DNA of 64,000 nt from Berghia stephanieae (GCA_034508935.3 CM067449.1:40468573-40532572), one strand, 5' to 3'. Counted from the first letter of the stretch, positions 52,991 to 63,365 are shown. Notes: generated by a model from the letters alone, not told the origin. A program made the numbers and translations.

Positions 52991-53099
52991 AAAAAATACC
53001 TTAAAATAAAGGAGAATTGAGTGGAGCAGGCACTGATGTTGATTAATAACAAGAAATAAAATGTGTAGAAAAGTGACAGAAGACAACAGGGAATAAACA

Positions 53100-53172
53100 C
53101 TTTGAGGGGATGAGGATTCGAACCCACGACCAGACTGTTACGCACAAGAGGGACGCTATATAATAGCCACAA
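53100..53172 (-). other. tRNA-like segment, possible SINE head
   Basis: On the minus strand a B-box-like GTGGGTTCGAATCCTCATCC follows GCGTAACAGTCTGGTC. The 5' half lacks a clear A box and no cloverleaf forms, so it is more likely a decayed SINE head than a tRNA. Confidence 0.35.
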
Positions 53173-53329
53173 TCCACCCCTCCAACAAAAATAACGTGGT
53201 TTCCAAAGTAGAATCTATCTTGAGTCTCTCACGCGAGATCTTGAGGTCATGGGGTCAACAACCAAAGTGCCATGAAAGTTTCTAATTCCTATGCTCCATT
53301 TTTCGATAACAATATGTCCACGAAGAACC

Positions 53330-53705
53330 ATATATCACGAAAATTATTCAAAGTTGTCACTACCATCTTTAAAAAAACTGGTCGAATGAGGTCTTTGACT
53401 GACACTGAAATCGCTAAAACTCGTGTCACTTCTTTCATTCTTATCAGACTTGACTATTATTGCAATGCGCAAATTAAAAAAATAAAGGCATCAAAAATAA
53501 TAAACCATCCTCTTGATGGAGTAGAAAGAATTCATGGAAAAGCAATAGAAAGGAAGCATTCTCAATTACCAACAATAAAAAACATATTTTATACCATGAA
53601 TTTAGTCTTTTACCATCTGGGAGAAGAATTGTCAGATTAAATGTAGAACTAACAAGTATAAATCAACGTTCGTTCCATCAGCAATAAAAATTTTGAATAT
53701 TTCAT
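53330..53705 (+). pseudogene. CR1/L2-type LINE fragments, degenerate
   Basis: MRSLTDTEIAKTRVTSFIL then RLDYYCNAQ matches the 'K-L..A.V.SRLDYCN' block of CR1/L2 reverse transcriptases. In another frame LLPSGRRIVRLNVELTSI and FVPSAIKILN resemble a C-terminal LINE block. The frames are broken. Confidence 0.55.
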
Positions 53706-53877
53706 ATGGTACAAAAAAACCAAGGATTGATTCGTTGACTGATTAACTGATTAATTTATTTAATGTAAGATTAACTGACCGATTGATAATGATGATAATT
53801 TTTGGTGTCGAATTGCCACAATTGTAACAAATTGAAAACGAAATGAATATGTTTATGTTGTGTATATCGCACGTGTG

Positions 53878-53879
<2 letters not shown>

Positions 53880-53956
<77 letters not shown>

Positions 53957-53974
53957 AAGAGAGAGAAAGAGAGA
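53880..53974. repeat. (GA)n microsatellite
   Basis: About 95 bp of GA units. Confidence 0.97.
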
Positions 53975-54077
53975 AAATAAGTAGGAGTGAAATATCTGTT
54001 CAATGTTACAGTTATCGTTTAACGTTATAACAAGTGTAACTAAATGACAATTGCCATATTTATGGACAATAAAGATC

Positions 54078-54138
54078 TATTATTTTTATTATATTATTAT
54101 TATAATTATTATTATTATTAAATTTATTATTATTATAA

Positions 54139-54213
<75 letters not shown>

Positions 54214-54258
54214 TATTATATTATTATCATATCATTATATTCTATCATCATTATATTA

Positions 54259-54334
<76 letters not shown>
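54078..54334. repeat. (ATT)n microsatellite
   Basis: About 255 bp of ATT units with ATC and TATA interruptions; it ends next to MITE-C. Confidence 0.96.
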
Positions 54335-54342
54335 GGTTGTCC

Positions 54343-54643
54343 CAATAGGATTCAGTGTCTGATGTCACGCCACACGGCAACGGCGGCCATCTTGGTTCTA
54401 AACAAAGAAAATCATTACTTTTTATTCTTCATGCTGGCTAGAACTTTTCATCTGTCTTGTGATCAGAATGTGTAAAAGTCAAAACATGATCAAATTTATG
54501 GCTTTTTTTCCTCTGGAAACGCTTTTATGCTCGCCGGAGAAATATTTAATACGGGCGTCCGCCATTGTTCCGATAGTTTAGAGCCAGTGTTACTAAGTTA
54601 CATGCGTCATTAGGAAGGAAGTGACGTTACGACTTTTGAAGAG
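54343..54643 (-). mobile_element. MITE-C copy 5
   Basis: CAATAGGATTCAGTGTCTGA to ACGTTACGACTTTTGAA. It keeps GGCGGCCATCTTGG at one end and GTCCGCCATTGTTCCG at the other. Confidence 0.83.
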
Positions 54644-54779
54644 TATTACAAGATTCAAAGATTGCAGAATGTTCAGAACAGGGCTGCGAGATTTGTGATG
54701 TTATCAAATCGTAACGATCCTATCTTTCCTGTTCTGGAAATTTTTCATTGGCTGCCGGTGAAGCAGCGCATTGAGTTCT

Positions 54780-55005
54780 TCTTCTTCTTCTTCTTCGTTC
54801 CTCTGATGGACATCTATGGCTGCAGTCCGATATCTGCTATGAAGTCTGTGGTCCGCTTTAGGTCCTCAGCCTCACCATAGAGCTTTGTGTTGAGTGTTGT
54901 AGGGGTGACCCAGTGGTTCGAACGTTGCACGTTGTATAATGGGCAATCCATAAGCACATGTACAGTGGTTTCATGGTCGGTTCCACATGGGCAATAAGGG
55001 GTTGA
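54780..55005 (-). mobile_element. LINE 3' fragment with (GAA)n tail, nested
   Basis: The minus-strand frame reads STPYCPCGTDHETTVHVLMD, CPLYNVQRSN and DLKRTTDFIADIGLQP before a stop, then a (GAA)n tail at 54780-54797. This Cys-rich end is typical of the zinc-finger-like C-terminus of several LINE clades. TTGAGTTC on both sides is the target duplication. Confidence 0.82.
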
Positions 55006-55012
55006 GTTCAAG

Positions 55013-55203
55013 GGGGCAGTGTGGCTCAGCGGTACGGTCTTTGCTTCGTACCCAAAAGGTATCGAGTTCGACTACCCGCCTCGTTGTGTGGCCTTGAGCA
55101 AGTCATCTCGCCTAGCTCACGTTGCGGCGCTGCACTGCAGTTGACGCCTGAGTTATTCCAGTCTTCCCTTGCGATAGACCCTAAAGATAAATTTCCCCTT
55201 TGG
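55013..55203 (+). mobile_element. SINE-B copy, full head and body
   Basis: GCAGTGTGGCTCAGCGGTAC to ATAAATTTCCCCTTTGGGA. It lies between the nested LINE and the second part of the CR1/L2-type LINE. Confidence 0.85.
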
Positions 55204-55365
55204 GAAGTTTTAATTATTTATTTATTTATTTTATTCTTTAAAGATTTTATGTTATTGTTATAGCTCGTTTCATGGCCTGACACCTTACTATTTAAATGAA
55301 CTTGTATCTCATTATAAACCTTCGCAAATTCCAGCTATGAGAGTTTATTTATTTATTTATTTTTT

Positions 55366-55460
55366 TTTTGCCAAGATGAGGGTCATTTAAATCGATCGAT
55401 ATTTGAGGACGAGTTTTCTGGCCAAATTTTAAAATATGGGTTTTTTTTCCAGAGTACGAC
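55366..55460 (+). repeat. Repeat D copy
   Basis: TTTGCCAAGATGAGGGTCAT, TTAAATCGATCGATATTTGA, CTGGCCAAATTTTAAAATAT. Inverted copies occur at 56565-56690 and 56868-56912, and a forward copy at 56925-57010. Confidence 0.7.
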
Positions 55461-55677
55461 ATATGTGTATAATGCTCGTTTCCCCAAGACAAAACGCTGG
55501 GTCCTGAATTATTCGCTGGGTCACTACCGAGTTACCGACCTTGCACAAAGTCGCATGACTAATTACAATATGCGAATTGAGAAATTAGAGAGAAATTAGG
55601 GAGCAGCCACCGGTGTCAGATGAAGATCTGAACAAGTGTGTATACACGGTGCCAAATAATTATTGAGCGTTTGTATA

Positions 55678-55861
55678 GATAGTATGCAGATGACGTCACT
55701 CAGGCCTTTGTTATTGTTTTTGCCATCCGCGTTTGTGAGTTGTTCTCACTAAACTGTATTAACCAGACTATAAAAGTTCATCGTTACACAGAGTTTGTGT
55801 GTTGGTCCGTTATACTTCCAGATGGCAATGTTGTGAACTCCTTGGCCATGCGCATTCTATC
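55678..55861 (-). mobile_element. MITE-A1 full copy
   Basis: 184-bp copy; a reverse SINE-A starts directly at its right end. Confidence 0.88.
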
Positions 55862-55865
55862 TATA

Positions 55866-56126
55866 GCGTGATATCCACTAAACGTGCTCAAAGCGCTTTA
55901 CAAGGGGCCCCTGACCAACAGCAACATTTAACATTTAGGACGGAACATGACGCCTTTTAGGCGATATTACAATTCTTTTCGGACAGAAAACACTGTTAAC
56001 GGTCAGGTACTCATTTTACACCTGAGTACGGTGAGAGAATTTGAGTAAAGAGCCTTTTCCATGAACTCAACCCAGGACTTCCCGATCCGAAAGCGAGTGT
56101 CATATCATTTGACCACATAACCGCGC
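55866..56126 (-). mobile_element. SINE-A copy 10
   Basis: Tail GATATCCACTAAACGTGCTC at the left, head at the right with a small deletion in the middle of the head. Confidence 0.83.
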
Positions 56127-56308
56127 AAACGTCTCAATTTGATATTTAATTTTTCAAAAATCAAAATGGAGCTGCACTAACGTCTCCTTACTCGTCCGCT
56201 TGTGTTCAATGTATGTGTTGTGGGATGCAAGCGAGGGTTCACATCGTAAAACGCTTTCTCTTAGGAGTTGGAATAGTTGTAATACCTATATTCTTCTTCT
56301 TTACCGAT

Positions 56309-56428
56309 GGCCTGACACAAACCTACAAATAACATCAAAAGACAAGTCTTTGGCCACAAAAAACAAAACAAAAAAACAAAAAAACAATTCGTGAGTTGTA
56401 TTCACTAGTTCAACCAATGGGATCCGTC
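56309..56428 (-). mobile_element. MITE-B fragment
   Basis: GGCCTGACACAAACC, AAGTCTTTGGCCACAAAA and GTGAGTTGTATTCACTAGTT match one half of MITE-B. Confidence 0.65.
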
Positions 56429-56429
56429 C

Positions 56430-56520
56430 GCCGCTGTGTTGTAATGGTAGCACGTCTGACCGGTAATCAAAAGGTCTGAATTTCCATCCCTAGTCGAAGA
56501 AGATTTCTTTTCTTGCATTT
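56430..56520 (+). mobile_element. Possible SINE with tRNA-like head (SINE-D)
   Basis: CCGCTGTGTTGTAATGGTAG, CACGTCTGACCGGTAATC and AGGTCTGAATTTCCATCCCT look like A-box, anticodon arm and B-box parts of a tRNA-derived head. Only one copy is seen. Confidence 0.4.
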
Positions 56521-56564
56521 TTCTTTCCGGCTTTGTCTGACACAATTTCATACACACTTCTGCC

Positions 56565-57010
56565 ATACTCTAGAAAAAGCCATAATATTTAAAATTTGGC
56601 CAGAAAATCGTCCTTCAAATATTGATCAATTTAAATGACCCTCATCTTGAAAAAAAACCCAAAAAAAAACCCTCTCAAACCTGGGACTTCAAATCAAATA
56701 TTTACCTTGGTAGTATCTCTTAGCAAGAGCATCCAAATCATAGATATCGGCCATTGTGGGATCTGGAATTAAATGACGAAAGAAAAAAACATGAATAGGT
56801 AACAATGGTTGAATAATAACAATAATACAAACAATGATTATAATAACGAATATAATAATAATATCGATTTAAATGACCCTCATCTTGGAAAAAAAAAACC
56901 CTCTCAAACCTGAGAGTTAGTTTTTGCCAAGATGAGGATCATTTAAATAGACGCATGCTTGAAGGGCGAGTTGTCTGGCCCAATTTTAAAATATTATGGG
57001 GTTTTCCAAG
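56565..57010. repeat. Repeat D, inverted copies around host exon 1
   Basis: Reverse copies at 56565-56690 and 56868-56912 and a forward copy at 56925-57010. The first coding exon of the host gene (56754-56706) lies between them. Confidence 0.68.
56706..56754 (-). CDS. Host gene, first coding exon
   Basis: ATG at 56754 opens MADIYDLDALAKRYYQ and ends at CAAG-GTAAATA in phase 1. An acceptor-like TTTAATTCCAG ends 8 bp before the ATG, so a non-coding exon should lie upstream. Confidence 0.68.
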
Positions 57011-57262
57011 TACGCCATTCTCATCAGGCCGTAGCCATGGTTAAAATGTAGCCTGACACTGAAACCAAAAAAGTCTGGCATTTTGACGTCAATATTTGGT
57101 TTTTGCACCGCCTAGTGAGTTATCGTTAGCAGTGCTCATGAAAACAAGTGGTCCCATTGGTTGAACTATTGAATACAACTCACGATTTGTTTTCTTTTGT
57201 GGCCAAAGACTGGCATTTTGACGTCATTTTGGTCAGTCCCAGCGAAGCCATCGTTATGTTAT
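57010..57262 (+). mobile_element. MITE-B copy
   Basis: GCCGTAGCCATGGTTAAAAT then AGCCTGACACTGAAACC, and at the far end TTGGTCAGTCCCAGCGAAGC with CATCGTTATGTTATA. Both ends are present; A1 sits in the right end. Confidence 0.8.
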
Positions 57263-57263
57263 A

Positions 57264-57448
57264 GATAGTATGCGCTTGGCTAAGAAGCTCATAACATTGC
57301 CATCGGAAGTATAACGGACCAACACACAAAACTGTGTGTATTCATGAACGTTTATAGTCCAGTTAATACAGTTCAGTGAGCATTACTCATAAACGTGGAT
57401 GGCAAAAAACAATAACAAAGACATGAGTGACGTCATCTTCGAACTATC
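57264..57448 (+). mobile_element. MITE-A1 between two MITE-B copies
   Basis: Full copy in the TATA between ATCGTTATGT and GCCTGACAC, that is, inside the terminal sequence of MITE-B. Confidence 0.9.
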
Positions 57449-57449
57449 T

Positions 57450-57695
57450 ATAGCCTGACACTGAAATCCAAAAGGATTGGCATTTGACGTCATTAGTGAG
57501 TTGCCGTTAGTAGAGCTCATGGAAACAAGTAATTTCATTGGTTGAACTATTGAATTCAACTCACGACTTGTTTTATTTTGTAGCAAAAGACTGGCATTTT
57601 TACGTCATGTTTTGGTCAGTGTCAGGCCATAATTTTAAGAAGGCCACGGTCTTAGTGTCAGGCTGTAAGTTAACGATGGCTACGGTTTCATCCAA
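57450..57695 (+). mobile_element. MITE-B copy
   Basis: GCCTGACACTGAAATCCAAA to TTGGTCAGTGTCAGGCCATA, with an extra end-like block (AGTGTCAGGCTGTAAGTTAA, CGATGGCTACGG) after it. Confidence 0.82.
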
Positions 57696-57779
57696 GAGCA
57701 CCACGCTAGGGTCTGAGTTTCGGAGATACTTTTACCCACTCGTTCCTTACTTGGCAAAATTGTCTAAAGATCTAATGCT

Positions 57780-58330
57780 TTGACTTAGTGATGTTTGGAA
57801 TAAAAGCTTTGTGGCCAAAATGGTAAAAAAGGACAGTTGGGCGAGTCTTAATCATTTAATGTTTAGAGTCCAAGCTTTGTAGCCAAAATGGTAAAAAAAA
57901 AAAGACATTTGGGTAGTCTTAATCATTTGATGTTTAGAGTCCAAGCTTTGTAGCCAAAATGGTAAAAAAACACATTTGGGCGAGTCTTAATCATTTGATG
58001 TTTAGAGTCAAAGCTTTGTGGCCAAAATGAACAAAAAAGACAGTTGGGCGAATCTTAATCTATTGATGTTTGGACTAAAAGCCACGTGGCCAAAGCAAAA
58101 CAAAAAAAGGACAGTTGGGCGAGTCTTAATCTAATGATGTTTGAAGTAAATGCTTTGTGGCCAAAATGAACAAAGACAATTGGGCGAGTCTTAATAAATT
58201 GATGTTTAGAGCCAAAGCTTTGTGGCCAAAACGAAAAAAAGACAGTTGGCCACGTCGAAAAAAAGACAGACGAGTCTTAATCTATTGATGACGAGAGTAA
58301 AAGCTTTGTGACCAAAATGAACAAAAAAGA
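57780..58330. repeat. 67-72-bp tandem repeat
   Basis: About seven to eight units of GGGCGAGTCTTAATC-TTGATG, then TTTAGAGTCCAAGCTTTGTA and GCCAAAATG with an A-run of changing length. Confidence 0.88.
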
Positions 58331-58339
58331 CACACAAAA

Positions 58340-58556
58340 CAATTTGTAACCTTAAACGTTTTCTTTGTCTAATTCATACAATTTAGTGAGAACTAATAAA
58401 AATGGCTGGCGAAAACAACAACAAATAGCTGAGTGACGTCAAGTTCATTCTATTTATAAACGTTTATGGTTATACATAGTTTTGTGCGTTAGTACGTTTC
58501 AACTGACGGGCAGATGGTGTGATTATTTTTTTAAACACATAGCATCAAAAGATAAT
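58340..58556. mobile_element. Two opposed MITE-A2 halves
   Basis: 58340-58450 reads in one orientation and 58453-58556 in the other, meeting near ATTTATAAACG. Probably a fold-back derivative of A2. Confidence 0.5.
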
Positions 58557-58802
58557 GCACCGTATATATATGCTAAGCAAGTGAGGCTTAATAATCTTAA
58601 ACGATGAAAAAAAAACCCACGAAAGTTCTGAAGGTGTGACAAACCGGAACTCCCCCGCCCTCCCCCCCCCCCCCCCCCCCCCCCCACACACACACACCCC
58701 TCCCCAACACCAAATCAATTACAGACAAATGCCTTAAAGACTCATCCATCCAAGACCTAAACTAGTGATTAACTTTCACCAAATTTCGTCTATCAAATTG
58801 TT

Positions 58803-58986
58803 GAAGCTATGCGTTTAGGTAAAATGCTCACAACATCCGGGTATAACGTACCAACACAAATTATGACGATGTGTAACCTTTGAGTGTTTATAGTCTGATT
58901 GATATCATTTTGTGAGAACTAATAAAAAAATGACTGTCTAAAAACAATAACAAAGAGCAGAGGGACGTCAATTTCGTTCATTTTAT
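58803..58986 (+). mobile_element. MITE-A2 full copy joined to A1
   Basis: AAGCTATGCGTTTAGGTAAA to AGAGGGACGTCAATTTCGTT; its right end passes into an A1 copy through ATTTTATA. Confidence 0.78.
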
Positions 58987-58987
58987 A

Positions 58988-59171
58988 GATAGATTGCGCT
59001 TGGCCAAGGAGTTCACAACATTGCCATCCGGAAGTATAACGGACCAACACACAAACTCTGTGTAACCATGCACTTTTATAGTCTGGTTAATATAGTTTAG
59101 TGAGTACAACTCAAAAACGCGGATGGCAAAAACAATAATAAAGGCCTGAGTGACGTCATCTGCATACTATC
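58988..59171 (+). mobile_element. MITE-A1 full copy
   Basis: 184-bp copy next to MITE-A2. Confidence 0.88.
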
Positions 59172-59376
59172 TATAGACAGCATACATGAGGCGTTACTAA
59201 AATATTGTCTACAAAAACAACAGAGCCCAAGAGCCTGTGTTTATTCCTGATTTTTAAAAGTATAAAACAGACAGTAAAAATTGCTCACCGTCCTTTGGAA
59301 AAAAAAAGGTATATTTTTTTCTTACAACGACCGAAGAGACCCGAGCTGCACAAACAATCACATAAATAGGTGAAAA

Positions 59377-59680
59377 GAAATTGACGTCACTCAGCTCTTT
59401 GTTATTGTTTTAGTGATTAGGTATCACTACATTATATCAATCAGACTATAGATAGTTCAAAGATGACGTCACTCAGGCCTTTGTTATGGTTTTTGCCATC
59501 CGCGTTTGTGAGTTGTTCTCACTAAACTGTTTTAACCAGACTATAAAAGTCCATGGTTACACAGAGTTTGTGTGTTGGTCCGTTATACTTCCGGATGGCA
59601 ATGTTGTGAACTTCTTTGCCAAGTGCATTCTATCTATAAACGACATAGTTTTGTGTGCTGGTACGTTTTATCCCATAATG
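59377..59680 (-). mobile_element. MITE-A2 split by MITE-A1
   Basis: GAAATTGACGTCACTCAGCT to TCAATCAGACTATA on the left and TAAACGACATAGTTTTGTGT on the right are the two parts of A2. Confidence 0.78.
59451..59634 (-). mobile_element. MITE-A1 nested in MITE-A2
   Basis: Full 184-bp copy inserted at the TATA of CAGACTATAAACG. Confidence 0.9.
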
Positions 59681-60720
59681 AGCCAGGACACAACAATTAT
59701 ACAAAGAATACTTGTGAAAAGAATGAGGAGCAAGATCTCTCCAGAAATAAGTGACGAGCAGTTTGATTTTGTTAAAAGAACGGGTACGGTAAATGCAATT
59801 TTTACATTGAAAACAATAATGCAACGGTCACTTGAAAAACAAGAAACCACTTTATCTATGCTATATTGATTAATGCCAAGCTTTGATTCAGTACAGCACG
59901 AAACGCTATTCAAAGTATTAGAAAAGATCGGTGTAGACAGCAAATACCTTCAAATTGTGAAAAACTTATACTGGAATCAAACAACATGTGTCAAACTTGA
60001 TAATGAAACATCGGACTTCTTCTACATCGAGAAGGGGGTAAGACAAGGTTGCGTCTTACCACCGGACCTTTTTAACATATATAGTGAAATAATATTCAAA
60101 GAATTGCAGGCACGAAAGGCGTCGTCGTTGGAGGGCAGAATATGAATAGCATAACGATGTTACTCTGATAGCATACTCTCTAGAAAACGTGCAGAAAATT
60201 TTAGATATACTGGTGAGCCAAAGTGAAGAGATGAACCTGAAACTTAATGTTAAGAAAACCGAATGCACAGTGGTCTCAAAGAATGACAACACCACCTTTC
60301 ATATGTCAAGCAAAGAAGGGTTCATCAAACAAGTAAAGAAATTTAAATATTTAGGCACTATCATTATCCGTGACACTCGTGACATAGAGGATATAAAACA
60401 AAGAATAGCAATAGTAAATAATGCGACCAGTTGAAGACCAGAATGAAGAAGTGGAAACATATATTTTATAAGCACCCTTTTATACGCTTGTGAAAAGTGG
60501 ACGTTTGACAAATAATGTACTAGGAGGCTGAGGCATTTGAGATGTGGATGTATAGAAGAATGTTGAGGCTATCATGGACAGACAGTTACACGAACGAGGA
60601 AGTGTTGGCGAATGTGAGAAAGGGAAGCATGTTGATCGATACCATCAGAAAGAGGCAGTTACGGTGTCTTGGACGTGTGGAGAAGGGATGGAATAGAAAT
60701 ATTGGTAATATCTGGGATGA
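59680..60720 (+). pseudogene. RTE-like LINE reverse transcriptase fragment
   Basis: Blocks in order: TIIQRILVKRMRSKISPEIS, QFDFVKRTGTVNAIFTL (RT block 2), PSFDSVQHETLFKVLEKIG, EKGVRQGCVLPPDLFNIY, a decayed YADD region (HNDVTLIAYS), LKLNVKKTECTVVSKN, KFKYLGTIIIRDTRD and FEMWMYRRMLRLSWTDSYTN. It is the same clade as the LINE at 33801-34623 but much older, with several stops and shifts (for example after TTLSMLY and near 60145). A (GA)n array ends it. Confidence 0.82.
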
Positions 60721-60721
60721 T

Positions 60722-60784
<63 letters not shown>

Positions 60785-60819
60785 TGAGAGAGAGATGAGA
60801 GAGAGAGGAGAGAGAAGAG

Positions 60820-60917
<98 letters not shown>

Positions 60918-60925
60918 AGAGAGAC
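60722..60925. repeat. (GA)n microsatellite
   Basis: About 200 bp of GA with GGA and ATGA interruptions; the overlapping frames are artefacts. Confidence 0.97.
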
Positions 60926-61046
60926 AAAGAATGACATATCTAAATAGTCTAAGAATGGCCAAAAGTGATTGAAAAATCAACGTAGATTTCATGCGCAACG
61001 CAGAGGATCGTAATTCGTGGAGACAGCTGACCGGCAACGTAAAAAA

Positions 61047-61347
61047 AATCGAGCTTTATATAGCGCAATATCCACTAAATGTGCTCAAAGCGCTTTACAA
61101 GGGTCCCTGGTCAACAGCAACGTTTTACATGTAGGACGGGACATGCCGCCAGTTAGGCGATATTACAATTTTTCGGACAAAGACACAGCTGTTAACGGCC
61201 AGGTACTCATTTTACACCCGAGTGTGGTGAGAGAATGTGAGTAAAGAGCCTTTTCCAAGGACTCAACTATGCGCCGAGCGTGAAGCTTGAACCCAGGGCC
61301 TTCCGATCCGAAAGCGAGTGTCATACCACTGGACCACATAGCCGTTT
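61047..61347 (-). mobile_element. SINE-A copy 11
   Basis: Complete reverse copy, tail to head, one of the best preserved. Confidence 0.87.
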
Positions 61348-61595
61348 ATAAACAACGTACTCAAGAGTACAAGCCATGATTGATGATGATGATGATGGTG
61401 ATGATGGTGATGGTGATGTTGATGATGATGATGATGTTTTATCGGGTTGGCGGATATTGAGAGTTTTTACTTAAATGCACAGCATCATTAGACTGAAAAA
61501 AAACTCAACACAACTAAACTTAATCGGATTGATAGCGATATTATTAGGGGAATGCGTTTGTCACCAAGTATGTCCGTAGCTATCGTTAACTTATA

Positions 61596-61779
61596 GATAG
61601 AATGCGCTTGGCCAAGGAGTTCACACCATTGCCATCCGGAAGTATAAAGGACCAACACACAAACTCTGTGTAACCATGAACTTTTATAGTCGGGTTAATA
61701 CACTTTAGTGAGAACAACTCACAAACGCGGATGGCAAAAACAATAACAAAGGCCTGAGTGACGTCATCTGCATACTATC
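61596..61779 (+). mobile_element. MITE-A1 in the left end of MITE-B
   Basis: The left flank ATCGTTAACTTATA and right flank TATAGCCTGACACTG join into the MITE-B terminal sequence. Confidence 0.9.
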
Positions 61780-61985
61780 TATAGCCTGACACTGACCAAA
61801 AAATGACGTCAAAATGCCAGTCTTTTACCACAAAAGAAAAAAAAATCGTGAGTTGTATTCAATAGTTCAACCAATGGGACCAGTTGTTTCCATGAGCACT
61901 ACTAACGACAACTCACTAGACAGTGCAAAAAAACAAATAATGACGTCAAAATGCCAGTCTTTTTGGGTTTCAGTGTCAGGCTATA
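61780..61985 (-). mobile_element. MITE-B flanked by A1 on both sides
   Basis: GCCTGACACTGACCAAAAAA to TGGGTTTCAGTGTCAGGC; inverted ends GCCTGACACTGA and TCAGTGTCAGGC are perfect. Confidence 0.88.
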
Positions 61986-62168
61986 GATAGTATGCAGATG
62001 ACGTCACTCAGGTCTTTGTTATTGTTTTTGCCATCCGCGTTTGTGAGTTGTTCTCACTAAACTGTATTAACCAGACTATAAAAGTTCATGGTTAACAGAG
62101 TTTGTGTGTTGGTCCGTTATACTTCCGGATGTCAATGTTGTGAACTCCTTGGCCAAGCGCATTCTATC
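61986..62168 (-). mobile_element. MITE-A1 in the right end of MITE-B
   Basis: Full copy; the right flank TATAAGATACCGATGGCTAC is the mirror of the MITE-B outer sequence. Confidence 0.9.
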
Positions 62169-62194
62169 TATAAGATACCGATGGCTACGGTATG

Positions 62195-62475
62195 TCCGTA
62201 GCCATCGTTATGTTATAGCCTGATACTGAAATCCAGAAGGACTGGCAGTTTGACGTTATTTTTTGGTTTTTGCACCGTCAAGTGAGTTGTCGTTAGTAGA
62301 GCTCATGGAAACAAGTTATTTCATTGGTTGAACTATTGAATACAACTCACAATTTGTTCTCTTTTGTGGCCAAAGACTGGCATTTTGACGTCCTTTTTTG
62401 GTCAGTATCAGGCCATAACTTTACGAAGGCCACGGTATGTCCCCTTGTGTCCAACCGTAGCCATCGTTATGTTTA
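62195..62475 (+). mobile_element. MITE-B copy
   Basis: GTCCGTAGCCATCGTTATGT and TATAGCCTGATACTGAAATC at the left; TTGGTCAGTATCAGGCCATA and AGCCATCGTTATG at the right. Confidence 0.85.
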
Positions 62476-62701
62476 GATAGTTCGAAGATGACGTCACTCA
62501 GGTCTTTGTTATTGTCTTTTGCCATCCGCGTTTATGAGTAATGCTCACTGAACGTATAAACCTGACTATAATGGTTCATGGATAACTGTGTGTATCCATG
62601 AACGTTTATAGTCGGGTTGTTACAATTCAGTGAGCATTACTCATAAACGCAGATGACAAAAACAATAACAAAGACCTGAGTGACGTCATCTTCGAACTAT
62701 C
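62476..62701. mobile_element. Fold-back derivative of MITE-A1
   Basis: Two inverted copies of the same A1 half: GTTCGAAGATGACGTCACTC to CATGGATA on the left and TCCATGAACGTTTATAG to GAGTGACGTCATCTTCGAAC on the right. Arms of about 105 bp around ACTGTGTG. It also occupies the MITE-B end site. Confidence 0.87.
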
Positions 62702-62780
62702 TTTAGCCTGATACTGAAATCCAAAAGGACTGGCAGTTTGATGTCATTATTTGGTTTTTGCACCGTCTAGTGAGTTGTAA
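62702..62780 (+). mobile_element. MITE-B, left part
   Basis: AGCCTGATACTGAAATCCAA to GCACCGTCTAGTGAGTTGT; the rest is missing. Confidence 0.75.
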
Positions 62781-63109
62781 AGGTGTGTCACAAATTCCGT
62801 GTTTTGATTGGTCAAAGACCTACTGGTTAATTCTCACAAATCACACACGACTTAGAAACCAATAAGCTACAACACTTTGATACGAATAAAAACCCTATAA
62901 TATGAATGATAGAAGCCTTGTAATTATTACTCATTCATTGATCAAGGGACTGAAGCAAGTAGCAAACGCATTCCATCAATTCGACTAAATTGAGTGCTCT
63001 AAAAGTGGTGGTTTACGGAATCCTGACTCACCCAATAACCTCAGATAAATTTTAAGTTTTTAAAAATTTCATAGGGCTTTTTTTTTGCAGGAAGAAAGAA
63101 AATGACGAC

Positions 63110-63201
<92 letters not shown>
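63110..63201. repeat. (TA)n microsatellite
   Basis: About 90 bp of TA. Confidence 0.98.
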
Positions 63202-63204
<3 letters not shown>

Positions 63205-63217
63205 TATATGCAGGTCT

Positions 63218-63365
63218 GACATCCGAACCCACTTATGGGCCTAGTTTAACATTGGTGTGATGGACAATATTTTGCGTCATTTTTTTTTTTTGAGATTTCC
63301 ATTACAATGATGAGCCCATAAGGAATTGGGTGATCAGACCTGAAAATAAGTGCACGTTGGAGAGG
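63218..63365 (-). repeat. Repeat K, uninterrupted copy
   Basis: TGGGCCTAGTTTAACATTGG, GACAATATTTTGCGTCATTT and GAGCCCATAAGGAATTGGGT; this is the empty-site reference for the A1 insertion at 1417. Confidence 0.75.

Larger units (their letters stand above)
54646..55358 (+). pseudogene. CR1/L2-type LINE, split by a second LINE and SINE-B
   Basis: First part (54646-54782): IQRLQNVQNRAARFVMLSN, DPIFPVLEIFHWLPVKQRIEF. Second part (from about 55240): KILCYCYSSFHGLTPYYLNEL, VSHYKPSQIPAMR. The two parts are consecutive blocks of the same C-terminal region in CR1/L2-like elements. The interruption is the LINE at 54780-55005 and the SINE-B at 55013-55203. Confidence 0.78.
45240..56754 (-). other. Host gene, five coding exons, unknown small protein (overview)
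   Basis: Minus-strand gene built from exons 56754-56706, 52622-52505, 50966-50861, 49882-49700 and 45415-45240. All borders have AG acceptors and GT donors. The protein would be about 208 residues, starts MADIYDLDALAKRYYQ and has no signal peptide or membrane segment, so it is probably cytosolic. I do not recognise the family. Reading phases agree at the junctions 1-2, 3-4 and 4-5. Exon 2 ends in phase 2 and exon 3 opens in phase 0, so a small exon may be missing between them or exon 2 ends the protein (TTG TAA follows in frame). AATAAA lies about 107 bp past the stop. Introns hold most of the repeats from 45 to 56 kb. Confidence 0.7.
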
